From: Rubellimicrobium sp.
GTDB taxonomy: Bacteria; Pseudomonadota; Alphaproteobacteria; Rhodobacterales; Rhodobacteraceae
Assembly: GCA_019454835.1 (NCBI GenBank)
Contig: JACFNP010000039.1
Coordinates: forward strand, 1-33,435
DNA: 33,435 bases
Direction of reading: 5' to 3'
Position numbers and translations under genes: made by a program. Positions within the stretch are counted from its first letter, which is position 1. Every line of letters begins with the position of its first letter. The notes below the pieces were generated by a model that was not told the origin of the DNA, did not search any database, and saw nothing but the letters and a program-made list of their open reading frames with translations. Positions 6,394-15,992 of this stretch are shown here, one piece after another.

Positions 6394-9108
6394 ATGACGA
6401 CCATTTCCGAACCCGACAACGGGCAGCGGCAGCAGGCGCTGGCGCTGTCCACTGTTGCCTTCACCATCTGCTTCGCCGTCTGGACCATCTTCTCGATCAT
6501 CGGCCTTTCGGTGCGCGAGGAACTGGGCCTGAGCGATGCGCAATACGGCCTGCTGATCGCCACGCCGGTGCTGACCGGCTCGCTGGTGCGGCTGATCCTC
6601 GGCGTCTGGACCGAACGCTTCGGCGGGCGGCTGGTGTTCGCGCTGCAGATGATCCTTGCCGGTCTGGCGACCTGGGCGCTGACCTGGGCCACGACCTACG
6701 CGACCTTCCTGCTGGCGGCGCTGGGCGTCGGGCTGGCGGGCGGCTCGTTCATCATCGGCGTGGCCTATGTCTCGCGCTGGTTCCCGGCGGCGCGGCAGGG
6801 CACCGCGCTGGGCATCTTCGGCATGGGCAACGTCGGCTCGGCGGTCACCACCTTCCTCGCGCCCTTCGTCATGGTCGCCTGGGGCTGGGAGGCCGTGGCG
6901 CAGATCTGGGCGGTGGTCATCGCCGCGATGGGCGTGCTGTTCTACCTGCTGGCCAAGGACGATCCCGAATTCACCGCCCGCAAGGCGCAGGGCATCAAGG
7001 CGCCAAGCCTGGCCGAACAGTTCGCGCCGCTGCGCAAGCTGCAGGTCTGGCGCTTCTCGATCTACTATTTCTTCGTCTTCGGCGGCTTCGTCGCGCTGAC
7101 CCTGTGGCTGCCGTTCTACCTGACCGAGGTTTACGGCGTCGACCTGCGCCTTGCCGGTATCGCGGCGGCGCTGTTCAGCCTTTCGGCCAGCATCTTCCGC
7201 GCCTATGGCGGCGTGCTGTCCGACCGCTTCGGCGCGCGCACGGTCATGTACTGGACCTTCGGCTTTTCGGCGCTGTTCCTGTTCATGCTGTCCTACCCGC
7301 CCACGGAATACATCATCCGCGGTCGCGGCGGGCCGATCCATTTCTCGACCGAGATGGACCTGTGGCCCTTCGTCGCCACGACCTTCGCGCTGGGCTTCTT
7401 CATGAGCCTCGGCAAGGCCGCCGTGTTCCGGCATATCCCGGTCTACTATCCCAACCATGTCGGCGCGGTCGGTGGCCTTGTCGGCATGATCGGCGGCCTC
7501 GGCGGTTTCGTCCTGCCGATCGTGTTCGGCGCGGTGCTGGACATCACCGGCATCTGGACCTCGGCCTTCGCGGTGCTGCTGCTGATCGTCGTCGTCTCGC
7601 TGGGCTGGATGCATTTCTCGATCCGCGCCATGGAGCGCGCCGCCGAGGGCCGGGCGCTGGACCGGCTGCCGAGCTTCCCCGAACTGGCCGAGGTCCACGA
7701 CCCCGACCGCACGGTGATGCCGCAGACGATCCAGGACTGGCGCCCGAACGACCCCGCCTTCTGGGAGCAGAAGGGCCGCCGCATCGCGCAGCGCAACCTG
7801 TGGATTTCCATTCCCGCGCTGCTGCTGGCCTTTGCGGTCTGGATGGTGTGGTCGGTCGTGGTGGCGAAGCTGCCTGCCATCGGCTTCACCTTCGGGCAGG
7901 ATCAGCTTTTCTGGCTGGCGGCGCTGCCCGCGCTGTCGGGGGCGACCCTGCGCATCTTCTACGGCTTCATGGTGCCGGTTTTCGGCGGCAGGCTGTGGAC
8001 GACGATTTCCACCGCGTCCCTGCTGATCCCGGCCATGGGCATCGGCTATGCGGTGCAGAACCCGGAAACGCCCTATCTGATCTTCGTGTCGCTGGCGCTG
8101 CTCTGCGGGCTGGGCGGGGCGAATTTCGCCTCGTCGATGGCCAACATCAGCTTCTTCTTCCCGCGTTCGGAAAAGGGCAACGCGCTGGCGCTGAATGCGG
8201 GCCTGGGCAACCTCGGCGTGTCGGTCATGCAGTTCCTCGTGCCCATCGTCATCACCATGGGCGTGTTCGGCGCCATGGGCGGCCCCGCGCAGGAGCTGTC
8301 GGACGGCAGCCGGATGTGGATGCAGAACGCGGGCTTCGTCTGGGTGCCGTTCATCATCGCCTCGACCGTCGCGGCCTGGCTGGGGATGAACGACCTGGCG
8401 GATGCGAAATCCAGCTTCCGCGAACAGGCGGCGATCTTCGGGCGCGCCCACAACTGGATCATGAGCGTGCTTTACGTCGGCACCTTCGGCAGCTTCCTGG
8501 GCTATTCCGCCGGGTTCCCGCTGCTGATGGGGCTGGCCTTCCCCGAGGTGAACGCGCTGCAATACGCCTTCCTCGGGCCGCTGATCGGCGCGCTCAGCCG
8601 CGCGGGCACCGGCTGGGTGTCGGATCGCTGGGGCGGCGGGCGCGTCACCTTCTGGGTGTTCGTCTGCATGATCCTGTCGCTGCTGGTGGTGATGCAGGGG
8701 CTTTCGGCGGGCAATTTCGCGCTGTTCTTCGCCGGGTTCATGGGGCTGTTCTTCTTTACCGGGGTCGGCAACTCGTCCACCTTCCAGATGATCCCGGTCA
8801 TCATGCGGCTGGAAATCCCCCGCCTGTTCCCCGGACAGGATACCGAACGCACCCGCCAGCAGGTCGAACGCGAATCGGCGGCCATCGTCGCCTTCACCTC
8901 GGCCATCGGCGGCTACGGCGGGTTCTTCATCCCCAAGGCCTACGGCTCGTCGATCAGCATGACCGGCGGGGCGATGGGGGCGCTTTGGCTGTTCCTCGGC
9001 TTCTACATCATCTGCCTTGCCATCACCTGGGCGCTCTACACGCGCCGGGGCGCCCTTCTTCACGACATCGAACGCAACCGCGCGCCGGTTGCCGTTCCTG
9101 CAAGCTGA
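6394..9108 (+). CDS. narK: Fused two-domain nitrate/nitrite transporter NarK (NarK1-NarK2)
   Basis: The 904-residue inner-membrane protein is two MFS transporters of the nitrate/nitrite porter family in one chain, about 24 helices. The first half (about 15-445) resembles NarK1, the nitrate/proton symporter. The second (about 470-900) resembles NarK2, the nitrate/nitrite antiporter. Each half has the substrate-binding arginine context: GSLVRLILG (R66) and GATLRIFYG (R520). Glycine-rich nitrate signatures GMGNVGSAVT and NAGLGNLGVSV follow. A hydrophilic linker with PNDPAFWEQKGRR joins them. The fused form is known from Paracoccus, where both domains contribute to nitrate uptake for respiration. 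It is the first gene of the nar operon; ATG 6394 follows a GGAG stretch, and narG begins 15 bases after the stop. Confidence 0.95.
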   Translation: MTTISEPDNGQRQQALALSTVAFTICFAVWTIFSIIGLSVREELGLSDAQYGLLIATPVLTGSLVRLILGVWTERFGGRLVFALQMILAGLATWALTWATTYATFLLAALGVGLAGGSFIIGVAYVSRWFPAARQGTALGIFGMGNVGSAVTTFLAPFVMVAWGWEAVAQIWAVVIAAMGVLFYLLAKDDPEFTARKAQGIKAPSLAEQFAPLRKLQVWRFSIYYFFVFGGFVALTLWLPFYLTEVYGVDLRLAGIAAALFSLSASIFRAYGGVLSDRFGARTVMYWTFGFSALFLFMLSYPPTEYIIRGRGGPIHFSTEMDLWPFVATTFALGFFMSLGKAAVFRHIPVYYPNHVGAVGGLVGMIGGLGGFVLPIVFGAVLDITGIWTSAFAVLLLIVVVSLGWMHFSIRAMERAAEGRALDRLPSFPELAEVHDPDRTVMPQTIQDWRPNDPAFWEQKGRRIAQRNLWISIPALLLAFAVWMVWSVVVAKLPAIGFTFGQDQLFWLAALPALSGATLRIFYGFMVPVFGGRLWTTISTASLLIPAMGIGYAVQNPETPYLIFVSLALLCGLGGANFASSMANISFFFPRSEKGNALALNAGLGNLGVSVMQFLVPIVITMGVFGAMGGPAQELSDGSRMWMQNAGFVWVPFIIASTVAAWLGMNDLADAKSSFREQAAIFGRAHNWIMSVLYVGTFGSFLGYSAGFPLLMGLAFPEVNALQYAFLGPLIGALSRAGTGWVSDRWGGGRVTFWVFVCMILSLLVVMQGLSAGNFALFFAGFMGLFFFTGVGNSSTFQMIPVIMRLEIPRLFPGQDTERTRQQVERESAAIVAFTSAIGGYGGFFIPKAYGSSISMTGGAMGALWLFLGFYIICLAITWALYTRRGALLHDIERNRAPVAVPAS

Positions 9109-9123
9109 CCCAAGGAGACCACG

Positions 9124-12100
9124 ATGAGCCACCTGCTTGACCGGCTGAACTTCCTGAAAACGCTGCGCAAGGACACGTTCGCGGATGGCCACGGCCAGAC
9201 GACGATCGAGAACCGCGACTGGGAAGAGGTCTACCGGAACCGCTGGCGGCACGACAAGATCGTGCGCTCGACCCACGGGGTGAACTGCACCGGGTCGTGT
9301 TCGTGGAAGATCTACGTCAAGTCGGGCATCGTCACCTGGGAGACCCAGCAGACCGACTATCCCCGCACCCGCCCCGACCTGCCCAACCACGAGCCGAGGG
9401 GCTGCGCGCGCGGCGCGAGCTATTCCTGGTATCTCTACAGCGCCAACCGGGTGAAGAACCCGCTGATCCGCGGGCGGCTGATGAAGCTGTGGCGCGAGGC
9501 GCGCAAGACGCTGGAACCCGTCGCCGCGTGGAAGTCGATCCAGACCGACCCGGACGCGCGGAAAAGCTACACCCAGATTCGCGGCAAGGGCGGTTTCGTG
9601 CGCGCAAGCTGGGACGAGGTGCTGGAAATCATCGCCGCCGCCAACGCCCACACGACGCGCGAATACGGCCCCGACCGGGTGTTCGGCTTCTCGCCGATCC
9701 CGGCGATGTCGATGGTGTCCTATGCGGCGGGCGCGCGCTATCTGTCGCTGATGGGGGGCACCTGCCTGTCGTTCTACGACTGGTATTGCGACCTGCCGCC
9801 CGCCAGCCCCCAGACATGGGGCGAACAGACCGACGTGCCGGAATCGGCCGACTGGTACAATTCCGGCTATCTGATCCTCTGGGGATCGAACGTGCCGCAG
9901 ACGCGCACGCCGGACGCCCACTTCTACACCGAGGTCCGCTACAAGGGCACCAAATCCGCCGTCATCTGCCCGGACTATTCCGAAGCAGCCAAGTTCGCCG
10001 ACATCTGGCTGGGCGCCAAGCAGGGCACCGACGCGGCCATCGGCATGGCCTTTGGCCATGTGATCCTGCGCGAATACCACCTCGACCGGCAGGCCGAATA
10101 TTTCGAGGACTACTGCCGCAAGTATTCCGACATGCCGATGCTGGTGCGCCTTGACGAACAGGACGGGCGGCTTGTCCCCGGTCGCCAGTTGCGCGCGGCG
10201 GATTTCGACGGCGGGCTGGGCCAGACCAACAACCCGGAATGGAAGACCGTCGCCCTTGACGAAAAGTCGGGCAAGGTCGTCGTCCCCAACGGCTCGATCG
10301 GCTTCCGCTGGGGCGAAGAGGGCAACTGGAACCTCGAGCAGAAGGCCGCAGGCGAGGACGTGCGCCTGAAGATGAGCCTGATCCTCGAACAGGACCGCGA
10401 CGATGTCGCCGCCGTGGATTTCCCGTGGTTCGGCGGTGCGGCGGCCAACGGCTTCGTCATCGACGAACGCGCGGGCGGCATCCTGACCCGCAACGTCCCG
10501 GTCAAACGCATGACGCTGGCCGACGGCACCGAGGCGCTGGTCGCCACGGTCTTCGACCTGATGTGCGCCAACTACAGCCTCGACCGCGGGCTGGGTGGCG
10601 AGAACGTCACCAATGACTACGACGCCGACGTGCCCTTCACCCCCGCCTGGGCGGAAAAGATCACCGGCGTGCGCCGCGACAAGATCATCCAGGTGGCACG
10701 CGAATTCGCCACCAACGCCGAAAAGACCAACGGTCGTTCCATGGTCATCATCGGCGCGGGGATGAACCACTGGTACAACATGGACATGAACTATCGCGCC
10801 GTCATCAACATGCTGGTGATGTGCGGCTGCGTGGGTCAGTCGGGCGGCGGCTGGTCGCATTACGTCGGTCAGGAAAAGCTGCGCCCGCAAACCGGCTGGC
10901 TGCCGCTGGCCTTCGGTCTCGACTGGTCCAAACCGCCCCGGCAGATGAACGGCACCTCGGCCTGGTATGCGCACACCGACCAGTGGCGCTACGAAACGCT
11001 GGGCGCCGAAGAACTGCTGTCGCCGACCGCTCCGGCGGGCGACTGGAAGGACCTCAACCTCATCGACTACAACATCCGCGCCGAACGGATGGGCTGGCTG
11101 CCCTCGGCCCCGCAACTGAAGCAGAACCCGCTTGATGTCGCCCGCGCGGCAAAGGATGCGGGCGTTCCGGTCGCGCAATATGTGGCCGAAAGGCTGAAAT
11201 CCGGCGAATTGCAGATGTCCTGCGAAGACCCGGATGCGCCGGAAAACTGGCCGCGCAACCTGTTCGTCTGGCGCTCGAACATCCTCGGGTCGTCGGGCAA
11301 GGGTCACGAATATTTCCTGTCCCACCTGCTGGGCACGCTGCACGGCGTGCAGGCCGAGGATCTCGTGACTGAGGGGCGCCAGAAGCCGGTCGAGGCGGTC
11401 TGGCACGACCGGGCGCCGGAAGGAAAGCTCGACCTGCTGGTGACGCTCGACTTCCGCATGTCCACCACCGCCGTCTATTCCGACATCGTGCTGCCGACGG
11501 CGAGCTGGTATGAAAAGGACGACCTGAACACCTCGGACATGCACCCGTTCATCCACCCGCTGCAGGCGGCAGTGGACCCGGCCTATGAAAGCAAGACCGA
11601 CTGGGAAATCTTCAAGGCCATCGCCAAGCGCTTCTCCGAAGTCGCCCCCGAGGTGCTGGGCGTCGAACAGGACGTGGTCGCCGTGCCGATGCAGCACGAC
11701 ACCCCCGGCGAACTGTCGCAGCCCTTCGTCGCCGACTGGAAGCGCGGCGAATGTGACCTGATCCCCGGTAAGACCGCGCCGAACTACATTGCGGTCGAGC
11801 GGGACTATGCCGCGATCTACAAGAAGTTCACCTCGGTCGGGCCGCTGCTGGAAAAGACCGGCAACGGCGGCAAGGGCATCGACTGGGAGACCGCGCATGA
11901 GGTCGACCTGCTGCGCGCGCTGAACGGCGAGGTCGTCGAGGACGGCGTCTCGCAGGGCCAGCCGAAACTCGACACCGCCATCGACGCGGCGGAAATGATC
12001 CTGATGCTGGCGCCGGAAACCAACGGCGAGGTCGCCGTCAAGGCCTGGGAGGCGCTGAGCAAGCACACCGGACGCGAACACGCCCATCTGGCGCTGCCCA

Positions 12101-12918
12101 AGGAAGACGAGAAAATCCGCTTCCGCGACATCGCCGCCCAGCCGAGGAAGATCATCACCTCGCCTACCTGGTCGGGCATCGAAAGCGAACATGTCAGCTA
12201 CAACGCCGGCTGGACCAACGTGCACGAGCTGATCCCGTGGCGGACGGTGACCGGGCGCCAGCAGCTCTATCAGGACCACGAATGGATGCGCGCCTTCGGC
12301 GAGGGCTTCGTCACCTGGCGGCCGCCGGTGGACATGAAGACGACCGGCCATGTCGCCACCCGCGCGCTGAAGGCGGGGGAAAAGCATGTGAAGCTGAACT
12401 TCCTCACCCCGCACCAGAAATGGGGCATCCACTCGACCTATTCGGACGTGCTGACCCTGCTCACGCTGAACCGTGGCGGGCCGGTGGTGTGGATTTCCGA
12501 GATCGACGCGAAAACCGCCGGTGTCGTGGACAACGACTGGGTCGAGGTCTTCAACGCCAACGGCGCCCTCGTCGCCCGCGCGGTGGTCAGCCAGCGGATC
12601 AAGGCAGGCTCGATGTTCATGTATCACGCACAGGAGAAGATCGTGAACGTGCCGGGCAGCCAGTTGACCGGACGGCGCGGCGGCATCCACAACTCGGTCA
12701 CCCGCACGGTGGTCAAGCCGACCCACATGATCGGCGGCTACGCTCAGCTTGCCTACGGCTTCAACTACTACGGCACCGTCGGCTCGAACCGCGATGAATT
12801 CGTGATCCTGCGGCGCATGGATCAGGTTGACTGGCTGGACGACCCGGCAGGCGAAGGCGGCGCCTTCCAGACGCCCGGCCCCATCGTTTCCCACGACAAT
12901 CCCCGGAAGGAGGCCTGA
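9124..12918 (+). CDS. narG: Respiratory nitrate reductase, alpha (molybdenum) subunit
   Basis: NarG reduces nitrate to nitrite at a molybdo-bis-MGD centre on the cytoplasmic face of the membrane, with electrons from NarH. The length, 1264 residues, is typical. The FS0 cluster ligands are seen near the N-terminus: THGVNCTGSCSW (H51, C55, C59) and C94 in PRGCARG. The Mo ligand is the aspartate in YDWYCDLPPASP (about D223). Molybdopterin-binding segments such as LILWGSNVPQTRTPDAHF and ASWYEKDDLNTSDMHPF are intact. There is no twin-arginine signal, as expected for the cytoplasmic enzyme. A strong AAGGAG lies seven bases before ATG 9124. Three bases separate its stop from narH. Confidence 0.98.
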   Translation: MSHLLDRLNFLKTLRKDTFADGHGQTTIENRDWEEVYRNRWRHDKIVRSTHGVNCTGSCSWKIYVKSGIVTWETQQTDYPRTRPDLPNHEPRGCARGASYSWYLYSANRVKNPLIRGRLMKLWREARKTLEPVAAWKSIQTDPDARKSYTQIRGKGGFVRASWDEVLEIIAAANAHTTREYGPDRVFGFSPIPAMSMVSYAAGARYLSLMGGTCLSFYDWYCDLPPASPQTWGEQTDVPESADWYNSGYLILWGSNVPQTRTPDAHFYTEVRYKGTKSAVICPDYSEAAKFADIWLGAKQGTDAAIGMAFGHVILREYHLDRQAEYFEDYCRKYSDMPMLVRLDEQDGRLVPGRQLRAADFDGGLGQTNNPEWKTVALDEKSGKVVVPNGSIGFRWGEEGNWNLEQKAAGEDVRLKMSLILEQDRDDVAAVDFPWFGGAAANGFVIDERAGGILTRNVPVKRMTLADGTEALVATVFDLMCANYSLDRGLGGENVTNDYDADVPFTPAWAEKITGVRRDKIIQVAREFATNAEKTNGRSMVIIGAGMNHWYNMDMNYRAVINMLVMCGCVGQSGGGWSHYVGQEKLRPQTGWLPLAFGLDWSKPPRQMNGTSAWYAHTDQWRYETLGAEELLSPTAPAGDWKDLNLIDYNIRAERMGWLPSAPQLKQNPLDVARAAKDAGVPVAQYVAERLKSGELQMSCEDPDAPENWPRNLFVWRSNILGSSGKGHEYFLSHLLGTLHGVQAEDLVTEGRQKPVEAVWHDRAPEGKLDLLVTLDFRMSTTAVYSDIVLPTASWYEKDDLNTSDMHPFIHPLQAAVDPAYESKTDWEIFKAIAKRFSEVAPEVLGVEQDVVAVPMQHDTPGELSQPFVADWKRGECDLIPGKTAPNYIAVERDYAAIYKKFTSVGPLLEKTGNGGKGIDWETAHEVDLLRALNGEVVEDGVSQGQPKLDTAIDAAEMILMLAPETNGEVAVKAWEALSKHTGREHAHLALPKEDEKIRFRDIAAQPRKIITSPTWSGIESEHVSYNAGWTNVHELIPWRTVTGRQQLYQDHEWMRAFGEGFVTWRPPVDMKTTGHVATRALKAGEKHVKLNFLTPHQKWGIHSTYSDVLTLLTLNRGGPVVWISEIDAKTAGVVDNDWVEVFNANGALVARAVVSQRIKAGSMFMYHAQEKIVNVPGSQLTGRRGGIHNSVTRTVVKPTHMIGGYAQLAYGFNYYGTVGSNRDEFVILRRMDQVDWLDDPAGEGGAFQTPGPIVSHDNPRKEA

Positions 12919-12921
12919 GCC

Positions 12922-14454
12922 ATGAGGATTCGCGCTCAGATCGGCATGGTGCTGAATCTCGACAAATGCATCGGCTGCCACACCTGTTCGGTGACCTGCA
13001 AGAACGTCTGGACCTCGCGCGAGGGGGTCGAATACGCCTGGTTCAACAACGTCGAGACCAAGCCCGGCATCGGCTATCCCAAGGACTGGGAGAACCAGAA
13101 GCGCTGGAACGGCGGCTGGGTGCGCACCCGGTCGGGCGCGCTCCAGCCGAAGCAGGGGGCCAAGTGGCGGATTCTGGCGAATATCTTCGCCAACCCGAAC
13201 CTGCCCGAAATCGACGATTTCTACGAACCCTTCACCTTCGACTACGACCACCTGAAATCCGCGCCGGAGATGGAGAACTTCCCCACCGCCCGCCCGCGCT
13301 CGCTCGTCTCGGGCGAGCGGATGGAAAAGATCGAATGGGGGCCGAACTGGGAGGAAATCCTTGGCGGCGAGTTTGAAAAGCGCAGCCAGGACTACAACTT
13401 CGAGGGCATCCAGAAGGAAATCTACGGGGAATACGAAAACACCTTCATGATGTATCTGCCCAGGCTGTGCGAACACTGCCTGAACCCGACCTGCGTGGCG
13501 TCGTGCCCCTCGGGCGCGATCTACAAGCGTGAAGATGACGGCGTCGTCCTGATCGACCAGGAAAAGTGCCGGGGCTGGCGGATGTGCGTATCCGGCTGCC
13601 CCTACAAGAAGATCTATTACAACTGGTCCACCGGCAAATCGGAAAAGTGCACCTTGTGCTATCCGCGCCTTGAATCGGGCCTGCCGACAGTCTGTTCCGA
13701 AACCTGCGTGGGCCGCATCCGCTATCTGGGCGTGATGCTGTATGACGCCGACAGGATCAAGGAAGCCGCGGCGACGCCGGATGAAAAGGACCTCTACGCG
13801 GCGCAGCTCGACGTGTTCCTCGATCCCAACGACCCCGAAGTCATCAAGGAAGCGCTGGCGCAGGGCATCCCCGCCGACTGGGTGAAGGGCGCGCAGAACT
13901 CGCCGATCTGGAAGATGGCGATGGAATGGAAGATCGCCTTCCCGCTGCACCCCGAATACCGCACCCTGCCGATGGTCTGGTATGTGCCGCCGCTGTCGCC
14001 GATCCAGAACGCCGCCGAGGCGGGCGCGGTCGCGGTGCAGGACGACATGCCCGACGTGCGCAGCCTGCGCATCCCGGTGCGCTATCTGGCCAACCTGCTG
14101 ACGGCGGGGCTGGAGGAACCCATCGTCTCGGCGCTGGAACGGATGCTGGCGATGCGCAGCTACATGCGCTCGAAATCGGTCGACGGCGTCATCAACCTCG
14201 GCGCCGCGCAGCGTGTCGGCCTGACCCCGCGTCAGATCGACGAGATGTATCAGCTTCTCGCCATCGCCAACTACGAGGACCGCTTCGTCATCCCGACGAC
14301 GCACCGCGAGGTGGTCGAGGATGCCTACGACCTGCACGGCGGCTGCGGCTTTACCGACGGCAACGGCTGTTCCACCGGGTCGTCGGGCAGCACGATCTTC
14401 TCGGGCAAGAAGTTCCGCAGCCCGCAGGAATTCATCGCGGGAGACGTGGGATGA
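12922..14454 (+). CDS. narH: Respiratory nitrate reductase, beta (iron-sulfur) subunit
   Basis: NarH carries electrons from the NarI haems to NarG through three [4Fe-4S] and one [3Fe-4S] clusters. Four cysteine groups are visible: CIGCHTCSVTC (C16, C19, C22, C26), CEHCLNPTCVASCP, CRGWRMCVSGCP and CTLCYPRL with CSETC. In the third group tryptophan replaces one cysteine, which is the normal sign of the [3Fe-4S] site in NarH. The 510-residue length is typical. A strong AAGGAGG lies within the end of narG just before ATG 12922. Its stop overlaps the narJ start (ATGA). Confidence 0.98.
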   Translation: MRIRAQIGMVLNLDKCIGCHTCSVTCKNVWTSREGVEYAWFNNVETKPGIGYPKDWENQKRWNGGWVRTRSGALQPKQGAKWRILANIFANPNLPEIDDFYEPFTFDYDHLKSAPEMENFPTARPRSLVSGERMEKIEWGPNWEEILGGEFEKRSQDYNFEGIQKEIYGEYENTFMMYLPRLCEHCLNPTCVASCPSGAIYKREDDGVVLIDQEKCRGWRMCVSGCPYKKIYYNWSTGKSEKCTLCYPRLESGLPTVCSETCVGRIRYLGVMLYDADRIKEAAATPDEKDLYAAQLDVFLDPNDPEVIKEALAQGIPADWVKGAQNSPIWKMAMEWKIAFPLHPEYRTLPMVWYVPPLSPIQNAAEAGAVAVQDDMPDVRSLRIPVRYLANLLTAGLEEPIVSALERMLAMRSYMRSKSVDGVINLGAAQRVGLTPRQIDEMYQLLAIANYEDRFVIPTTHREVVEDAYDLHGGCGFTDGNGCSTGSSGSTIFSGKKFRSPQEFIAGDVG

Positions 14455-15188
14455 GAACCTTCAAGGCAATCTCGCTGCTGCTGAGCTATCCGTCCGAAGA
14501 CCTGCAACAGGCGATGCCCGCCATCCGCGAGGTGCTCGCGGATGAGGGGCTGGTGGCCGGGGGCGCGCTCGATGCGCTGACGGGGCGGCTGGAACAGGCC
14601 GACATCTACGCGGCGCAGGAGGAATATGTCCTGCTCTTCGACCGCTCGCGCAGCCTGTCGCTGAACCTGTTCGAGCACCTGCACGGCGAAAGCCGCGACC
14701 GGGGCAGCGCCATGGTCGACCTGCTGGAAATGTATCGTGAGGGCGGCCTCGATCTCGACGGCACCGAACTGCCCGATCACCTGCCGGTGCTGCTCGAATA
14801 CCTGTCCACCCGCCCGCTGGACGAGGCGTGCGGGATTCTGGCCGATGCCGGGCATATCATCGCCGCGCTGCACGAACGCCTGACCCGGCGCGACTCCGAC
14901 TACGCCGCCGCGCTGGGCGTGCTGGCCGCGCTGGCCGAAACGACCGTCGAGACCGCCGAGGCGCAGGCGATCCTCACCCAGCCCGACGACAACCCCGAAG
15001 ACCTCGAGGCCCTTGACGCCGCCTGGGAAGAAACCGCCGTCACCTTCGGGCCGGACCCGAACGGCGGCTGTTCGCTGAAACGCGACCTGCTGGGCAAGAT
15101 CGACCTTGCGCGGCTGGAATCGATCCGCGCGCACGAGGCCAAGTCCGCCGCCGCGAAAACCCCCAACCCCGCCTCGGCGGCCCGTTGA
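14451..15188 (+). CDS. narJ: Nitrate reductase assembly chaperone
   Basis: NarJ is the dedicated cytoplasmic chaperone that binds apo-NarG and permits molybdenum cofactor insertion and membrane docking; it is not part of the final enzyme. The 245-residue, mostly helical protein shows the TorD/NarJ pattern: KAISLLLSYPSEDL at the N-terminus, YVLLFDRSRSLSLNLFEHLHGESRDRG, and LPDHLPVLLEYLS. The C-terminal region is rich in Ala/Glu and ends with a short Lys/Ala tail. The ATG at 14451 overlaps the narH stop by four bases. The frame is open upstream but that part is the narH gene in another frame. Confidence 0.97.
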   Translation: MRTFKAISLLLSYPSEDLQQAMPAIREVLADEGLVAGGALDALTGRLEQADIYAAQEEYVLLFDRSRSLSLNLFEHLHGESRDRGSAMVDLLEMYREGGLDLDGTELPDHLPVLLEYLSTRPLDEACGILADAGHIIAALHERLTRRDSDYAAALGVLAALAETTVETAEAQAILTQPDDNPEDLEALDAAWEETAVTFGPDPNGGCSLKRDLLGKIDLARLESIRAHEAKSAAAKTPNPASAAR

Positions 15189-15199
15189 GAGGACGAGAG

Positions 15200-15988
15200 A
15201 TGCAGAACTTCCTCTTCGGAACCTACCCCTACATCGCCCTGTCGGTGATGATCGTGGGGTCGATCATCCGCTACGAACGCGACCCGTTCACCTGGAAATC
15301 CGGCTCCAGCCAGATGCTGCGCAAGCGCATGTTCATCTGGGGTTCGGTGCTGTTCCATGTCGGCGTGCTGTTCATCCTCGGCGGTCATATCGCCGGGCTG
15401 CTGGTGCCGATCTCGGTCTGGGAATTTCTTGGCGTCAGCCATGGCGCGAAACAGGTGCTGGCGATGGTGTCCGGCGGGCTTGCCGGTCTCATGGCCATCG
15501 CGGGCGCGCTGATCCTGCTGGTGCGGCGGCTGACCGACAAGCGGATCATGGCCAATTCGACCATCGCCGATACCGGCATCCTGATCCTGCTGGCGATCCA
15601 GCTTCTGCTCGGCCTGGCCACGGTGCCGGTCTCGGCCCAGCATCTCGACGGCTCCGAGATGATGAACTTCATCGGCTGGGCGCAGGCGGTGGTCTATTTC
15701 GGCCCCGATCCGGCAAGCTGGCTGGTCGGGACAAGCTGGATCATCAAGACCCATGTGCTGCTGGGGCTGACGATCTTCCTGCTGTTCCCGTTCACCCGGC
15801 TGGTGCACATGATCTCGGCGCCGATCCGCTATGTCTGGCGGCCGGGCTGGCAGATCGTCCGCACCCGGCGGGGCGCGAAACCCAGCCCGCGCGGCCTCAG
15901 CCCGCTGCCGCGCGACATCGCCACGCGCGACGCGCTCGATGCCGCCCGCGCCCGGCGCGACATGGCCATCCAGCATCCGGCGGAGTGA
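15200..15988 (+). CDS. narI: Respiratory nitrate reductase, gamma (cytochrome b) subunit
   Basis: NarI oxidises quinol at the periplasmic side and passes electrons through two b haems to NarH. The 262-residue protein has five transmembrane helices. The likely haem ligands are H53 and H63 in helix 2 (LFHVGVLFILGGHIAG), and H185 and H203 in helix 5 (KTHVLLG, RLVHMIS), matching the four-histidine pattern of NarI. ATG 15200 with GAGAGGACGAG before it gives the usual MQNFLFGTYPY start; a TTG at 15185 in the same frame would add five residues and overlap narJ. The C-terminal tail is Arg-rich and cytoplasmic. Confidence 0.97.
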   Translation: MQNFLFGTYPYIALSVMIVGSIIRYERDPFTWKSGSSQMLRKRMFIWGSVLFHVGVLFILGGHIAGLLVPISVWEFLGVSHGAKQVLAMVSGGLAGLMAIAGALILLVRRLTDKRIMANSTIADTGILILLAIQLLLGLATVPVSAQHLDGSEMMNFIGWAQAVVYFGPDPASWLVGTSWIIKTHVLLGLTIFLLFPFTRLVHMISAPIRYVWRPGWQIVRTRRGAKPSPRGLSPLPRDIATRDALDAARARRDMAIQHPAE

Positions 15989-15992
15989 TCAG

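Noticed and set aside
6259..14337. An open frame of 2692 codons on the minus strand across the nar operon
   Set aside because: It is antisense to narK, narG and narH, is full of His/Arg/Asp low-complexity sequence typical of GC-rich shadow frames, and shows no domain.
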